From Cereibacter_A azotoformans (GTDB taxonomy: Bacteria; Pseudomonadota; Alphaproteobacteria; Rhodobacterales; Rhodobacteraceae): a stretch of 64,000 nucleotides of DNA. Where the stretch lies: assembly GCF_003050905.1 (NCBI RefSeq), contig NZ_QAOT01000003.1, one strand, 5' to 3'. Below the pieces are notes generated by a model. It made no database searches, was not told the origin of the DNA, and was given only the letters and a program-made list of their open reading frames with translations. Made by a program: the position numbers and the translations under genes. Below, in pieces: positions 1-8,167 of this stretch; position 1 is the first letter of the stretch; each line of letters opens with the position of its first letter.

Positions 1-1
1 C

Positions 2-256
2 GAAGTGCTCGACGGGATCGGCGGCTTCACCGCCTACGGCCAGTGCGAGAACATCGAGGTGGTGGCCGCCGAGCGGCTGCTGCCGATGGGTCTCGCCGAA
101 GGGGGGGTGCTGCTGCGCGACATCCCGCGCGACCAGGCGCTGACCTTCGGGGATGTGCGCCTGCCCGAGGGCCGGCGCATCGACGCGCTTTATGCAGAGA
201 TGGAGCAGGAGTTCGGCCTCGCGCAACCCGCCGAGACCTTTGCCCTGATCGGCTGA
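2..256 (+). CDS. SAF-domain oxidoreductase, C-terminal part (cut by window edge)
   Basis: Only the last 84 codons are present; the reading frame is open to the window edge, so the gene begins upstream. The visible part contains GGFTAYGQCENI, then LPMGLAEGGVLLRDIPRDQA, and ends in an acidic helix. This pattern matches the C-terminal SAF domain of homoserine-dehydrogenase-like NAD(P)-dependent oxidoreductases found in polysaccharide or sugar-modification clusters. The catalytic Rossmann part lies outside the window. The next gene downstream (minus strand) is a dTDP-sugar epimerase, which fits a sugar-nucleotide neighbourhood. The family assignment comes from pattern recognition of a short fragment and is moderate. 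Confidence 0.6.
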   Translation, partial: EVLDGIGGFTAYGQCENIEVVAAERLLPMGLAEGGVLLRDIPRDQALTFGDVRLPEGRRIDALYAEMEQEFGLAQPAETFALIG

Positions 257-295
257 CGGGCCGGAGCGCGGGCCCTCACCGCGCTCCGCCTGCGC

Positions 296-829
296 CTATC
301 CCGGCGTGTAGTCCGGCCAGGCCGCATCCTTTTCCGAGATCACCGAGACCCCGCCGGCCCATGCGATTCCGAAGGTCGGATCATCCCAGCGCACGCCGCC
401 CTCGGCGCCCGGCGTGTATGCGGTCGAGACGAGGTAGGAGACCGCCGTCGCATCCTCGAGCGTCAGATAGCCGTGCGCGAACCCCTCGGGGATATAGAGC
501 TGGCGGTGGTCCCCGGCGCGCAGGTCGAACCCTTCCCATTTCATGTAGGTGGGCGAATCCGGGCGCAGGTCGATGATCACGTCGTGAATGCGCCCGCGCG
601 TGCAGGTGATCACCTTCACCTCGGCGTGCGGGCTGCGCTGGTAGTGCATGCCGCGCAACGTGCCGACCGCATGGTTGTAGGAGCTGTTGTGCTGGACGAA
701 ACGGGTGGCAAGTCCGGCCTTCGCCATCTCCTCCTCGCAGAAGGTTCGCTCGAACCAGCCCCGGTGATCCTCTCTCGGCTCCGCCTCGATGAGGACGGCA
801 TCCTTCAGCGTCGTCGGAATGAAGCGCAT
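296..829 (-). CDS. rfbC: dTDP-4-dehydrorhamnose 3,5-epimerase
   Basis: A 177-residue RmlC-type cupin enzyme that epimerises C3 and C5 of dTDP-4-keto-6-deoxyglucose on the way to dTDP-L-rhamnose or related sugars in the cytoplasm. Typical motifs are DHRGWFERTF (residues 21-30), GTLRGMHYQ with the expected catalytic His at 62, and LYIPEGFAHGYL near residue 111. The start at 829 is chosen because AGGAGAG precedes it at good spacing and the family normally begins at MRF-type sequence; the open frame extends 35 codons further upstream without a ribosome binding site. The rmlA, rmlB and rmlD partners are not in the window, so the gene is either an orphan or belongs to a cluster that continues to the left. 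Confidence 0.85.
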   Translation of the reverse strand: MRFIPTTLKDAVLIEAEPREDHRGWFERTFCEEEMAKAGLATRFVQHNSSYNHAVGTLRGMHYQRSPHAEVKVITCTRGRIHDVIIDLRPDSPTYMKWEGFDLRAGDHRQLYIPEGFAHGYLTLEDATAVSYLVSTAYTPGAEGGVRWDDPTFGIAWAGGVSVISEKDAAWPDYTPG

Positions 830-1133
830 GCGGCAAGTCTCTCCTGTCAAGATCCGCCCCGGCCTGGTGCCGGCGTCGAAATGCGACGAAAGTCGGCGTG
901 AGGGGACTGTGTCCGGGATTGCATCGGCGGGCAAGCGCCAAACGCCACTGGTTCGGACCGCTCAACGGTGGGCCGAATCGATTCGTCTCTCCTCGTTGTG
1001 ATCATTTCGAGCGGAACGCCGCCGTATCGTGCGCAGCTTTTCGCTGAGCGAGAGTGAGTGGCGCGTGGCTCTCCCGCCGGTTGCGCCACAACCGGCTTCC
1101 GGTTGCACTTTTGGCTAGATGATGAAGGAAACG

Positions 1134-1281
1134 TTGACGCAGCGAGCGGAGGAATACACAAGTTAATGCACATTATCACTAAGAGTAGTGCCCAAACTTT
1201 CGAACGTATTCATTCGATAACGAAATGATTGTCGGCAAGAAGACGAAGGGGCGGCGGGAGCGAGCCGCCCCTTCGCTTTTT
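1134..1281 (+). ncRNA. Candidate small RNA or leader transcript
   Basis: This is an inference from structure only. A TTGACG box (1134-1139) is followed about 15 bases later by TACACA, a weak -10. Downstream are a CACTA-AGAG-TAGTG hairpin, a TCGAA/TTCGA hairpin and a strong GC stem with a T-run, and no open frame with a ribosome binding site. The layout suits a free transcript of roughly 110-120 nt. It could instead be a terminated leader in front of the SseB-family gene at 1398. Confidence 0.3.
1244..1281 (+). terminator. Rho-independent terminator
   Basis: The 11-bp stem GAAGGGGCGGC (1245-1255) pairs perfectly with GCCGCCCCTTC (1264-1274) around an 8-base loop, followed by GCTTTTTG. No protein gene ends just upstream on the plus strand, which is why a small transcript is suspected here. 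Confidence 0.8.
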
Positions 1282-1397
1282 GTGGCGCCGGATCCCCGCG
1301 GCACGCCTTAACGGGATGGGGACACGTCCAACCAATCTTGCCCGGACGCCGCCGAGGCACTAGGGACGTCCGATCCGTCAGATCAGGAAGTGCCGTG

Positions 1398-2186
1398 ATG
1401 ACCCCTCTCGACCAAGCGCATGAAGCGATGGAAACGGCCCCCGGCGACGATGCCGCGCGGCTGCGCTTCTATGGCCAACTGGCGGATGGCGAGCTGTTCC
1501 TGCTGCTCGAGAGCGAGCCCGAGGATGAGACCCTGACCCCGCAGCTGTTCGAGCTGGAAGAGGGGCCCGTGGTCCTCGCCTTCGACCTTGAAGAGCGGCT
1601 TGCGGCCTTCACCGGCGTGCCCGCGCCCTACGCCGCCTTGCCCGGGCGTGTCGTGGCGGGGCTGCTGGCCGGGCGGGGGATCGGACTGGGGCTGAACCTC
1701 GGCGATGCGCCCTCGGCCATGCTGCTGCCGCCCGAGGCGGTGGACTGGCTGGCCGAGACCATCTCTCATGCGCCGTCCGAGGCCGAGGCGCGTCCCGCGG
1801 GCTTTGCCCCGCCGCAACTGCCCGAGCCGCTCATCGCGGCGCTGGATGGCAAGCTCGCCCGTGCGGGGGGGCTTGCTGGCCATGCCCTGCTTGCGGCCGT
1901 GCGCTACGAGGACGGGCGCGAGGCGCACATGCTGGCCTTCGTCGCGGCCCTCGACGGGGCGCAGCCGGCTCTGGCGCGCTCGGTCTCGGAGGCACTGACC
2001 TTTTCGGGGCTCGAGGCGGGGACGCTGGACGTGGCCTTCCTCGCCGAAGGCGACCCTGTCGCGGTCGCCATGGCCCGTGTGGGGCTGCGGTTCGATCTGC
2101 CCGTGCCGGCGGCCCCGGAACTGCGCGAGGAACATGTCCCCGTCGCGCCGGGCATGGATCCCGAGCGCCCACCGATCCTGAAGTAG
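1398..2186 (+). CDS. SseB-family protein
   Basis: A 262-residue soluble, acidic protein resembling the SseB N-terminal domain family: FYGQLADGELFLLL near the N terminus, then an acidic loop and VVLAFDLEERLAAF, with a second alpha/beta half. SseB homologues were named from serine-sensitivity enhancement in E. coli, but the biochemical role is unclear. The start at 1398 is supported by AGGAAG seven bases upstream; the open frame continues 20 codons further without a ribosome binding site. It stands alone between the terminator at 1281 and the rplM promoter. No signal peptide or membrane segment is visible. Confidence 0.7.
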   Translation: MTPLDQAHEAMETAPGDDAARLRFYGQLADGELFLLLESEPEDETLTPQLFELEEGPVVLAFDLEERLAAFTGVPAPYAALPGRVVAGLLAGRGIGLGLNLGDAPSAMLLPPEAVDWLAETISHAPSEAEARPAGFAPPQLPEPLIAALDGKLARAGGLAGHALLAAVRYEDGREAHMLAFVAALDGAQPALARSVSEALTFSGLEAGTLDVAFLAEGDPVAVAMARVGLRFDLPVPAAPELREEHVPVAPGMDPERPPILK

Positions 2187-2245
2187 CGCGCCCGCGGGCG
2201 GAAGATCCGCGACAGACTCCCGCTTTCCCGGGGCCGCGGAACGAC

Positions 2246-2274
2246 TTGGCGTGGGGTATCTGAATACCTATTTT
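2246..2274 (+). promoter_or_regulatory. Promoter of the rplM-rpsI operon
   Basis: TTGGCG (2246-2251), a 17-base spacer and TATTTT (2269-2274) form a good sigma-70-type promoter. Initiation near 2281 would leave a leader of about 115 nt before rplM, long enough for the autoregulation often seen in ribosomal protein operons, although no specific structure was identified. Confidence 0.6.
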
Positions 2275-2396
2275 TCAGGCCATTGGAATCGCTGGATTAT
2301 TCCGCGTGCGATCCTCTTGACCTGCGCAGCGAAATGCCGGAAACAGCCGCATCCGAATTCGCGGGGGCTGCCCTCGCTCCATTCCAGGAATTCCCG

Positions 2397-2861
2397 ATGA
2401 AAACCTTCACCGCTACCCCGGCGGATATCGAGAAGAAATGGATCCTGATCGACGCCGAAGGCGTGGTTCTGGGCCGTCTCGCCACGATCGTCGCCAACAT
2501 CCTGCGCGGCAAGAACAAGCCGACCTTCACCCCCCACATGGACATGGGTGACAATGTCATCATCATCAACGCCGACAAGGTGCAGATGACCGGCAACAAG
2601 CGCGCCGACAAGCGCTACTACTGGCACACCGGCCACCCGGGCGGCATCAAGTTCCGCACCGCCGCGCAGGTGCTGGACGGCGCCCACCCCGAGCGCGTGG
2701 TGATCAAGGCTGTCGAGCGCATGATCTCGCGCAACAGCCTCGGCCGTCAGCAGATGACCAACCTGCGCGTCTACGCCGGCGCCGAGCATCCGCACGAAGC
2801 GCAGCAGCCCACCGTTCTCGACGTCGCGTCGCTGAACCCGAAGAACACCCGGAGCGCGTAA
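2397..2861 (+). CDS. rplM: 50S ribosomal protein L13 (uL13)
   Basis: A 154-residue large-subunit protein that binds 23S rRNA early in assembly. Recognisable segments are WILIDAEGVVLGRLAT and ILRGKNKPTFTPHMDMGD, then YYWHTGHPGG and the basic VERMISRNSLGRQQMTNLRVYAG. The length is normal for bacteria. The start at 2397 has AGGAA six bases upstream; an open frame extending upstream to 2283 is not conserved in this family. It is followed after 3 bases by rpsI, the standard rplM-rpsI operon. Confidence 0.97.
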   Translation: MKTFTATPADIEKKWILIDAEGVVLGRLATIVANILRGKNKPTFTPHMDMGDNVIIINADKVQMTGNKRADKRYYWHTGHPGGIKFRTAAQVLDGAHPERVVIKAVERMISRNSLGRQQMTNLRVYAGAEHPHEAQQPTVLDVASLNPKNTRSA

Positions 2862-2864
2862 GCC

Positions 2865-3347
2865 ATGGCCGACATCAAATCCCTCGACGATCTGAAATCG
2901 GTCGTTGGCGACGCCCCGGTGGCCGAAGCCGCCGTCACGCGCGAGCCGGTGCGTGACTCGCTCGGCCGCTCCTACGCCACCGGCAAGCGGAAGGACGCGG
3001 TGGCCCGCGTCTGGATCAAGCCGGGCTCGGGCAAGGTCACCGTCAATGGCAAGCCGATGGACGAGTATTTCGCCCGTCCGGTGCTGCAGATGATCCTGCG
3101 CCAGCCGTTCACCGTTGCCAATGTGACGGGTCAGTTCGACGTCATGGCGACCGTCGCGGGTGGCGGTCTCTCGGGCCAGGCCGGCGCGGTCAAGCACGGC
3201 ATCTCGAAGGCGCTGCAGCTGTACGAACCCTCGCTCCGCGCCGCCCTCAAGGCCGCGGGCTTCCTGACCCGCGACAGCCGCGTCGTCGAGCGGAAGAAAT
3301 ACGGCAAGGCGAAGGCCCGCCGCAGCTTCCAGTTCTCGAAGCGCTGA
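2865..3347 (+). CDS. rpsI: 30S ribosomal protein S9 (uS9)
   Basis: A 160-residue small-subunit protein whose C-terminal tail reaches the decoding P site. The core contains [20 protein letters not shown] and [14 protein letters not shown], and it ends in the expected basic tail [11 protein letters not shown]. The roughly 30-residue N-terminal extension before the core is usual in alphaproteobacteria. It is the last gene of the rplM operon and is followed by a hairpin terminator. Confidence 0.97.
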
Positions 3348-3368
3348 TCCTCCGGTACGCTCTTTCGG

Positions 3369-3396
3369 AAAGGCCCGCCTCCTGGCGGGCCTTTTG
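3369..3396 (+). terminator. Terminator of rplM-rpsI
   Basis: The perfect 10-bp stem AAGGCCCGCC (3370-3379) / GGCGGGCCTT (3384-3393), with a TCCT loop and a short T stretch, lies 23 bases after the rpsI stop codon. Confidence 0.8.
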
Positions 3397-3472
3397 CGTG
3401 TCGGCGGCGTGGGCCCCATCAACAAAAAGACCGGGCAGGGCCCGGTCCAGTCATGGGGACTTTTGGGCAGGA

Positions 3473-3697
3473 TCACTCCTGCCAGAAGGGCTTGGACGCC
3501 TCGATCTCGGCGGCGCGCGCGGTCAGGCCGATGTCGCGCAGCAGGTGCGGGTCGAGCCGCGAGAGCCCGAGCCGCGTTTGGCGTCGCTCCTCCCAGCGAA
3601 GCACCAGCAGGCCGAGGCCGAACAGGGCGCGCGCCACGGGCGGCAGGGGCCGGTTCAGGGTCAGGGCGGGCGGGATTTGCGGGATCGCGCGAGTCAT
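3473..3697 (-). CDS. DUF1127 (YjiS-like) small protein
   Basis: A 74-residue basic protein ending in the DUF1127 signature RLDPHLLRDIGLTARAAEIE, followed by a short tail. The N-terminal half has a hydrophobic stretch PVARALFGLGLLVLRW. DUF1127 proteins in alphaproteobacteria have been linked to RNA turnover and phosphate or stress responses, but the role of this one is not known. The start at 3697 has AAAGGTG upstream; the next ATG at 3721 has no ribosome binding site. It is divergent from a MocR-type regulator, the same arrangement as E. coli yjiS-yjiR, so it may be that regulator's target. Confidence 0.8.
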   Translation of the reverse strand: MTRAIPQIPPALTLNRPLPPVARALFGLGLLVLRWEERRQTRLGLSRLDPHLLRDIGLTARAAEIEASKPFWQE

Positions 3698-3707
3698 CGG
3701 AGCACCT

Positions 3708-3796
3708 TTGTATTGATACAATGAGGCGTATCAACTAATGAAAGCATACAAAGTTGTGTTTACTCGCTCCAGAGGAACATTGTGACTGATACAATA
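3708..3796. promoter_or_regulatory. Putative MocR operator in the divergent promoter region
   Basis: TTGTATTGATACAA (3708-3721) has inverted TTGTAT/ATACAA arms around two bases. GATACAAT occurs again as a direct repeat about 74 bases further on, overlapping the first codons of the regulator gene, and a related GTATCAA lies at about 3728. MocR-type regulators usually bind such repeats and repress their own gene. The assignment is an inference from position and repetition. Confidence 0.5.
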
Positions 3797-5185
3797 TGGC
3801 GGCCGGATCTCGCACAATTTCCCGGTCCGAAGTATCTCGCCCTCGCACGCGCCCTGCGGGATGCCATCCGCGCAGGACGGTTGAAGCCCGGCGCGCAGCT
3901 TCCGACGGTGCGCGATCTGGCCTGGACGCTCTCGGTCACGCCGGGCACTGTCTCGCGCGCCTATCAGCTGGCGACGCAGGAGGGGCTGCTCGCGGCCACG
4001 GTCGGACGCGGCACCTTCGTCGCGGCCGCCGAGCCAAGGCTCGGGCCGACGCAGGAGCTGTTTGTCGAGCGCGATCCGCAGGAGGCGCCGGGTCTGCTCG
4101 ATCTCCGCTCGCCGCAGCTGCCGGACGTGGGGCAGATGCCGCTGTTCTCCGCGGCCCTGAAGCGGGTGGCGGAGGGGCTGGGCGGTGACTGGCGCGACTA
4201 TCCGACCCAGCGCGAAGAGGCGGCGCTGCGCGCGGCGGTGCGCGACTGGCTGGCCGACCGGGTGCTGGGGCCGATCGCCCCCGAGGACATCGCCCTCACC
4301 CATGGCGGGCAGAGCGCCATCGGGCTGGTGATGCTCTGCTGCCTGCGGGGGGACCGGCCCGTGGTGCTGACGGAAGAGCTTGCCTACCCCGGCTTCCGCC
4401 ACGCCGCGCGGCTGGCGCGGGCCGAGGTGGTGGGGGTGGAGCTTGACCAGCACGGACTGCGGCCGGACGCGCTGGAAGCCTGCTGCCGAAAGCACGGGCC
4501 CCAGGTCCTTTGTGTGACGACCGAGGCGCAGAACCCCACCGCGGCCCGGATGCCCGAGGAGCGACGCGCCGAGATCGTCGCCATTGCCCGCCGGCACGAG
4601 CTGCAGATCATCGAGGACGATTGCTACACCGTGGCCGAAAGCACCCTTCCCGCCCTGCGCGCGCTGGCGCCCGAGCGGACCTGGTATGTGGGCAGCCTTT
4701 CCAAGACCGTGTCGGCGGCGCTGCGCTTCGGCTACATCCTGTGCCCGACGGGGCGCGGTGAGGCGGGACGGCTGACCGCGCAGCACGCCTTCTTCGCGCT
4801 TGGCCGGCCGGTGTCGGACCTCTGCCTCGACCTGTTCCAGAGCGGGCAGGCCGCCGAGATCCGCCACCGGGTCCAGAGCGCCTTTGCCGACCGTCTTCAG
4901 GCCGTCGTGAACGGGCTCGGCTCGCACGAGCTGTCCTGGCAGCCGGGCCTGCCCTTCGTCTGGCTGCGGCTGCCGGTCGGCTGGCGCACCTCGAGCTTCA
5001 CGCGCACCGCCGAAAGCGAGGGCGTGCTGCTGCGCTCGGCCGATGAATATGCGCTGGTGCATGGCCGCTCGCCGAACGGGGTGCGGCTGGCCATTGCGGG
5101 GCAGGTGCCGCGCGCGCGGTTGGAAGCGGCGGTCGATCGGCTCTCGCGCCTGCTGGCGTCTCCCCCCTCCGAGCTTCCGGTGTGA
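3782..5185 (+). CDS. MocR-type transcriptional regulator (GntR HTH + PLP aminotransferase domain)
   Basis: A 467-residue fusion. Residues 1-75 form a GntR winged helix (LKPGAQLPTVRDLAWTLSV, then GTVSRAYQLATQEGLL). The remainder is a fold-type I aminotransferase domain with the PLP lysine in GSLSKT (Lys308), plus EDDCY and RFGYI. MocR proteins use PLP as an effector-sensing cofactor rather than for catalysis. The GTG start at 3782 follows AGAGGAA. It is divergent from the DUF1127 gene and lies 78 bases upstream of a polyamine-type ABC importer, so either or both may be its targets. Confidence 0.85.
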   Translation: MTDTIWRPDLAQFPGPKYLALARALRDAIRAGRLKPGAQLPTVRDLAWTLSVTPGTVSRAYQLATQEGLLAATVGRGTFVAAAEPRLGPTQELFVERDPQEAPGLLDLRSPQLPDVGQMPLFSAALKRVAEGLGGDWRDYPTQREEAALRAAVRDWLADRVLGPIAPEDIALTHGGQSAIGLVMLCCLRGDRPVVLTEELAYPGFRHAARLARAEVVGVELDQHGLRPDALEACCRKHGPQVLCVTTEAQNPTAARMPEERRAEIVAIARRHELQIIEDDCYTVAESTLPALRALAPERTWYVGSLSKTVSAALRFGYILCPTGRGEAGRLTAQHAFFALGRPVSDLCLDLFQSGQAAEIRHRVQSAFADRLQAVVNGLGSHELSWQPGLPFVWLRLPVGWRTSSFTRTAESEGVLLRSADEYALVHGRSPNGVRLAIAGQVPRARLEAAVDRLSRLLASPPSELPV

Positions 5186-5263
5186 CGGCCTGGCTTCCCC
5201 GAGTCTCTTCCCTTGGCCCGCGAGCTATGCAAGAAGTTCAAGGCACGGCGGAACGGGGGCGCG

Positions 5264-6151
5264 ATGGAGCAGGAAACGCGGTGGAGTCGCTTGCGGCGGT
5301 CCGAGGCGGCTCATGGCTATCTTCTCGTGGGACCACCCGCCCTCTATGCGATCCTGCTGCTGGCGGCGCCGCTGGGGACGATTCTGGTCTACAGCTTTCT
5401 GACCGACGGCTACCTCGAGATCATCCGCGAGTTCACGCTGGCCAACTATCGTGAGGCCTGGACGAACGAGCTTTACCGCAGCGTGATGCTGCGCTCGCTC
5501 GGCGTGGCGATGGCGGTGACGACGGTGACCGTGCTGCTGGCCTTCCCGGTGGCCTATTTCGTCTCGTTCCATGTCGCGCCCGAGCGCAAGTCGCTCTGGC
5601 TGTTCCTGATCACCATTCCGTTCTGGACCAGCTACCTGATCCGCGTCTTCCTGTGGAAGGTGATCCTCGGGTTCAACGGGGTGATCAACTCTGGGCTGCT
5701 CGGGCTCGGGATCATCGACGAGCCGCTGACCTTCATCCTCTACAACGTGAACGCGGTGGTGATCACGCTCGCCCACGCCTACGCGCCCTTCGCGATCCTG
5801 CCGATCTTCGTCGCGCTGGAGAAGATCGACCGCTCGCTGCTCGAGGCCGGGCAGGATCTGGGGGAATCGAAGCTGATGACCTTCTGGCGGGTGACGCTGC
5901 CGCTGGCGATGCCGGGGGTGATCGCCTCGGTGCTGATCGTCTTCATCCCGACCATCGGCGACTATGTGACCCCGCAACTGGTGGGCGGACCCGAGGGGCG
6001 GATGGTGGCGAACCTCATCCAGCTCCAGTATCTGAAACTCGACAACTACCCGCTGGGGTCGGCCATCGCCGTCTCGGCCATGAGCATCGTCACGGTGGTG
6101 AGCCTGATCTTCCTGTTCCTGAACCGCCGCTTCCTCCGGGGGCCGAAATGA
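5264..6151 (+). CDS. potB: ABC transporter permease, spermidine/putrescine type (PotB-like)
   Basis: A 295-residue inner-membrane permease with about six transmembrane segments, starting with YLLVGPPALYAILLLAAPLG. The conserved EAA loop reads EAGQDLGESKLMTFWRVTLP. The TTG farther upstream at 5213 lacks support, so the ATG at 5264 is preferred; the ribosome binding site is only a G-run. It overlaps the next permease gene by ATGA and belongs to a potB-potC-potA-order operon. Substrate is inferred from family resemblance: polyamines or a related cationic compound. Confidence 0.83.
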   Translation: MEQETRWSRLRRSEAAHGYLLVGPPALYAILLLAAPLGTILVYSFLTDGYLEIIREFTLANYREAWTNELYRSVMLRSLGVAMAVTTVTVLLAFPVAYFVSFHVAPERKSLWLFLITIPFWTSYLIRVFLWKVILGFNGVINSGLLGLGIIDEPLTFILYNVNAVVITLAHAYAPFAILPIFVALEKIDRSLLEAGQDLGESKLMTFWRVTLPLAMPGVIASVLIVFIPTIGDYVTPQLVGGPEGRMVANLIQLQYLKLDNYPLGSAIAVSAMSIVTVVSLIFLFLNRRFLRGPK

Positions 6152-6954
6152 AGGGGGGCGGGTTTCGGATCTATGCGCTGGCCTACCTGATCTTCCTCTA
6201 TGCGCCGATCATCCTGCTGCCGCTCTTTGCCTTCAACGAGGGCACGGTCATTGCCTTTCCGCTAACGGGCTTCAGCACCAAGTGGTTCGTGGCCGCGGCC
6301 AACCAGCCGACGCTGTGGCTGGCGGTGAAGAACAGCCTGATCATCGCGGCCTCGGCCTCGGTCATCTCGACCGCGCTCGGCGTCTTTGCGGCCCGCGCCT
6401 CGACGCGCTACCACTTTCCCGGCAAGGGGGGCGTCATGGGCCTCATCATGCTGCCGCTGGTGCTGCCCGAGATCATCGTGGCGGTCTCGCTGCTGGTGGT
6501 GCTGCTCGGGCTGGGGATCAACCTGTCGATCGTCACCGTCATCCTCGGGCATGTGCTGATCTGCACGCCCTTCACCATCGCGATCCTGACCTCGGCCTTC
6601 CAGTCGCTTGACCGCTCGCTCGAGGAGGCCGCCTATGACCTGGGCGAGACCGGGATCTCGACCTTCCGGCTGATCATCCTGCCGCTGGTCATGCCGGGGA
6701 TCATCTCGTCGCTGCTGATCAGTTTCACCATCAGCCTCGACGAGTTCATCATCGCCTTCTTCCTCGCGGGCACCCAGCCCACGCTGCCGATCTACATCTT
6801 CTCACAGTTCCGCTTCCCGCAGGCGGTGCCCGTCATCATGGCGCTCGGAACGGTGCTCGTCGCCTGCTCGATCGTGCTGCTCGCCAGTGCCGAATATTTC
6901 CGCCGCCGTGGCCTTGCCCGTTCCGGCGCCAAGGATACCGGAGGCTTCCTGTGA
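6148..6954 (+). CDS. potC: ABC transporter permease, spermidine/putrescine type (PotC-like)
   Basis: A 268-residue permease beginning MKGGGFRIYALAYLIFLYAP, which is typical of PotC-type subunits. The EAA loop is EEAAYDLGETGISTFRLIIL, followed by SLDEFIIAFF. It should pair with the PotB-like subunit to form the membrane channel. The ATG at 6148 overlaps the previous stop codon; the open frame extends far upstream only as a shadow of potB. The stop overlaps the GTG of the ATPase gene, so the three proteins are translationally coupled. Confidence 0.83.
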   Translation: MKGGGFRIYALAYLIFLYAPIILLPLFAFNEGTVIAFPLTGFSTKWFVAAANQPTLWLAVKNSLIIAASASVISTALGVFAARASTRYHFPGKGGVMGLIMLPLVLPEIIVAVSLLVVLLGLGINLSIVTVILGHVLICTPFTIAILTSAFQSLDRSLEEAAYDLGETGISTFRLIILPLVMPGIISSLLISFTISLDEFIIAFFLAGTQPTLPIYIFSQFRFPQAVPVIMALGTVLVACSIVLLASAEYFRRRGLARSGAKDTGGFL

Positions 6955-8048
6955 CCGCTGCCGCGAAACCCACGATGATCGAGTTCCGCGACGTCCACAA
7001 ATACTACGGCGATTACCACGCGCTGCGCGGCATCACGGCGACGATCCGGGCGGGCGAGTTCTTCTCGCTGCTGGGCCCCTCGGGCTGCGGCAAGACCACG
7101 CTGCTGCGCACCATCGCGGGGTTCGAGGAAATCTCGTCGGGTGCCGTGATGATCGACGGCAAGCACATGGAGGGCGTGCCCGCGAACAAGCGGCCCACCA
7201 ACATGGTGTTCCAGAGCTATGCGATCTTTCCGCACCTCACGGTGGCCGAGAACGTGGGATTCGGCCTGCGCCGCGCGAAGCTGTCCAAGGACGAACTGAA
7301 CTGCCGCGTGGGCGAGGCGCTCGAGATGGTGGGGCTGCGGGGGCTTGGCGCGCGCGCGGCCCACGCGCTCTCGGGCGGGCAGCGGCAGCGGGTGGCGCTG
7401 GCCCGCGCGCTGATCCTGAAGCCCAAGGTGCTGCTGCTGGACGAGCCGCTCTCGGCGCTCGACAAGAAGATGCGCGAGCAGATGCAGGTGGAGCTGATCA
7501 AGCTGCAGCGGCAGGTGGGCATCACCTTCATTCTCGTGACCCACGACCAGGAGGAGGCGCTGGTCATGTCCGACCGGATCGCCGTCATGTTCGAGGGCGA
7601 GATCGCCCAGCTCGCCGATCCCGAGACGCTCTACCGTCGGCCCAACTCGCGCAAGGTGGCGGATTTCATCGGCACGATGAACTTCCTGCCGGCGCGGATC
7701 CTGTCCGAGGGCGAGCAGGGGATCGAGGTCGAGGCGCAGGGGCTGGGGCGGATGCTGCTCGACCCGAGCCAGGCGCCCGGTGCGGCCTCGGGCACGGGCA
7801 GCTCGGTCGGCTTTCGCCCCGAGACCGCCACCATGCTGTTCGAGGGCCAGAAGGCGGAACGGGAGGCGATGGGGACCGTCGAGGAGGTCGTCTATTACGG
7901 CGACATGACCTATTACGACGTGCGCCTTGACGGAACCGAGGCGCCGATCCGCATCTCGATGCGCAATGTCTTCGGCCGGCCGGTGCTCGAGATCGGGGCC
8001 CGCACGCGCGTCGCCTGGAGCCCGGGGGCGATCGTCCTGTTCCGCTGA
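6951..8048 (+). CDS. potA: ABC transporter ATP-binding protein, spermidine/putrescine type (PotA-like)
   Basis: A 365-residue ATPase with Walker A GPSGCGKT (residues 42-49), a Q-loop in NMVFQSYAIFPHL, signature LSGGQRQR, Walker B VLLLDEPLSALD and the switch His in LVTHDQEEAL. A C-terminal TOBE-like regulatory domain of about 100 residues follows, as in PotA and UgpC. The GTG start is coupled to potC by a 4-base overlap. No periplasmic binding-protein gene (potD type) lies in this operon, so the receptor must be encoded elsewhere. A GC hairpin of a repeated type follows. Confidence 0.85.
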   Translation: MTAAAKPTMIEFRDVHKYYGDYHALRGITATIRAGEFFSLLGPSGCGKTTLLRTIAGFEEISSGAVMIDGKHMEGVPANKRPTNMVFQSYAIFPHLTVAENVGFGLRRAKLSKDELNCRVGEALEMVGLRGLGARAAHALSGGQRQRVALARALILKPKVLLLDEPLSALDKKMREQMQVELIKLQRQVGITFILVTHDQEEALVMSDRIAVMFEGEIAQLADPETLYRRPNSRKVADFIGTMNFLPARILSEGEQGIEVEAQGLGRMLLDPSQAPGAASGTGSSVGFRPETATMLFEGQKAEREAMGTVEEVVYYGDMTYYDVRLDGTEAPIRISMRNVFGRPVLEIGARTRVAWSPGAIVLFR

Positions 8049-8102
8049 GGGCGGTGGTTGCCGTTGGTCCGCTTCGGGGGATCGTTCGGCCGCCGGAACG
8101 CG

Positions 8103-8152
8103 CCGGGGGGCTGTCTGCCCCCCGGACCCCCCGAGGATATTTGGGCAGAGTG
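8103..8152. repeat. Rhodobacteraceae-type GC hairpin plus GAGGATATTTGG element
   Basis: CCGGGGGG (8103-8110) pairs with CCCCCCGG (8117-8124), followed by ACCCCCCGAGGATATTTGGG and AGAGTGAA. From memory this combination recurs between convergent genes in Rhodobacter and relatives. Here it sits between the 3' ends of potA and the minus-strand tetR-type gene, so it probably acts as a bidirectional terminator. Confidence 0.55.
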
Positions 8153-8167
8153 AATGGGTGGGGGCCT

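Larger units (their letters stand above)
830..1397. other. Long intergenic region with a strong terminator
   Basis: About 570 bases without a convincing protein gene lie between the divergently oriented rfbC and the SseB-family gene. The left part holds the rfbC upstream region. The right part contains a TTGACG box at 1134, two small hairpins (CACTA/TAGTG near 1175 and TCGAA/TTCGA near 1200) and a strong rho-independent terminator at 1245-1280. The short open frames here have no ribosome binding sites. Confidence 0.5.
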
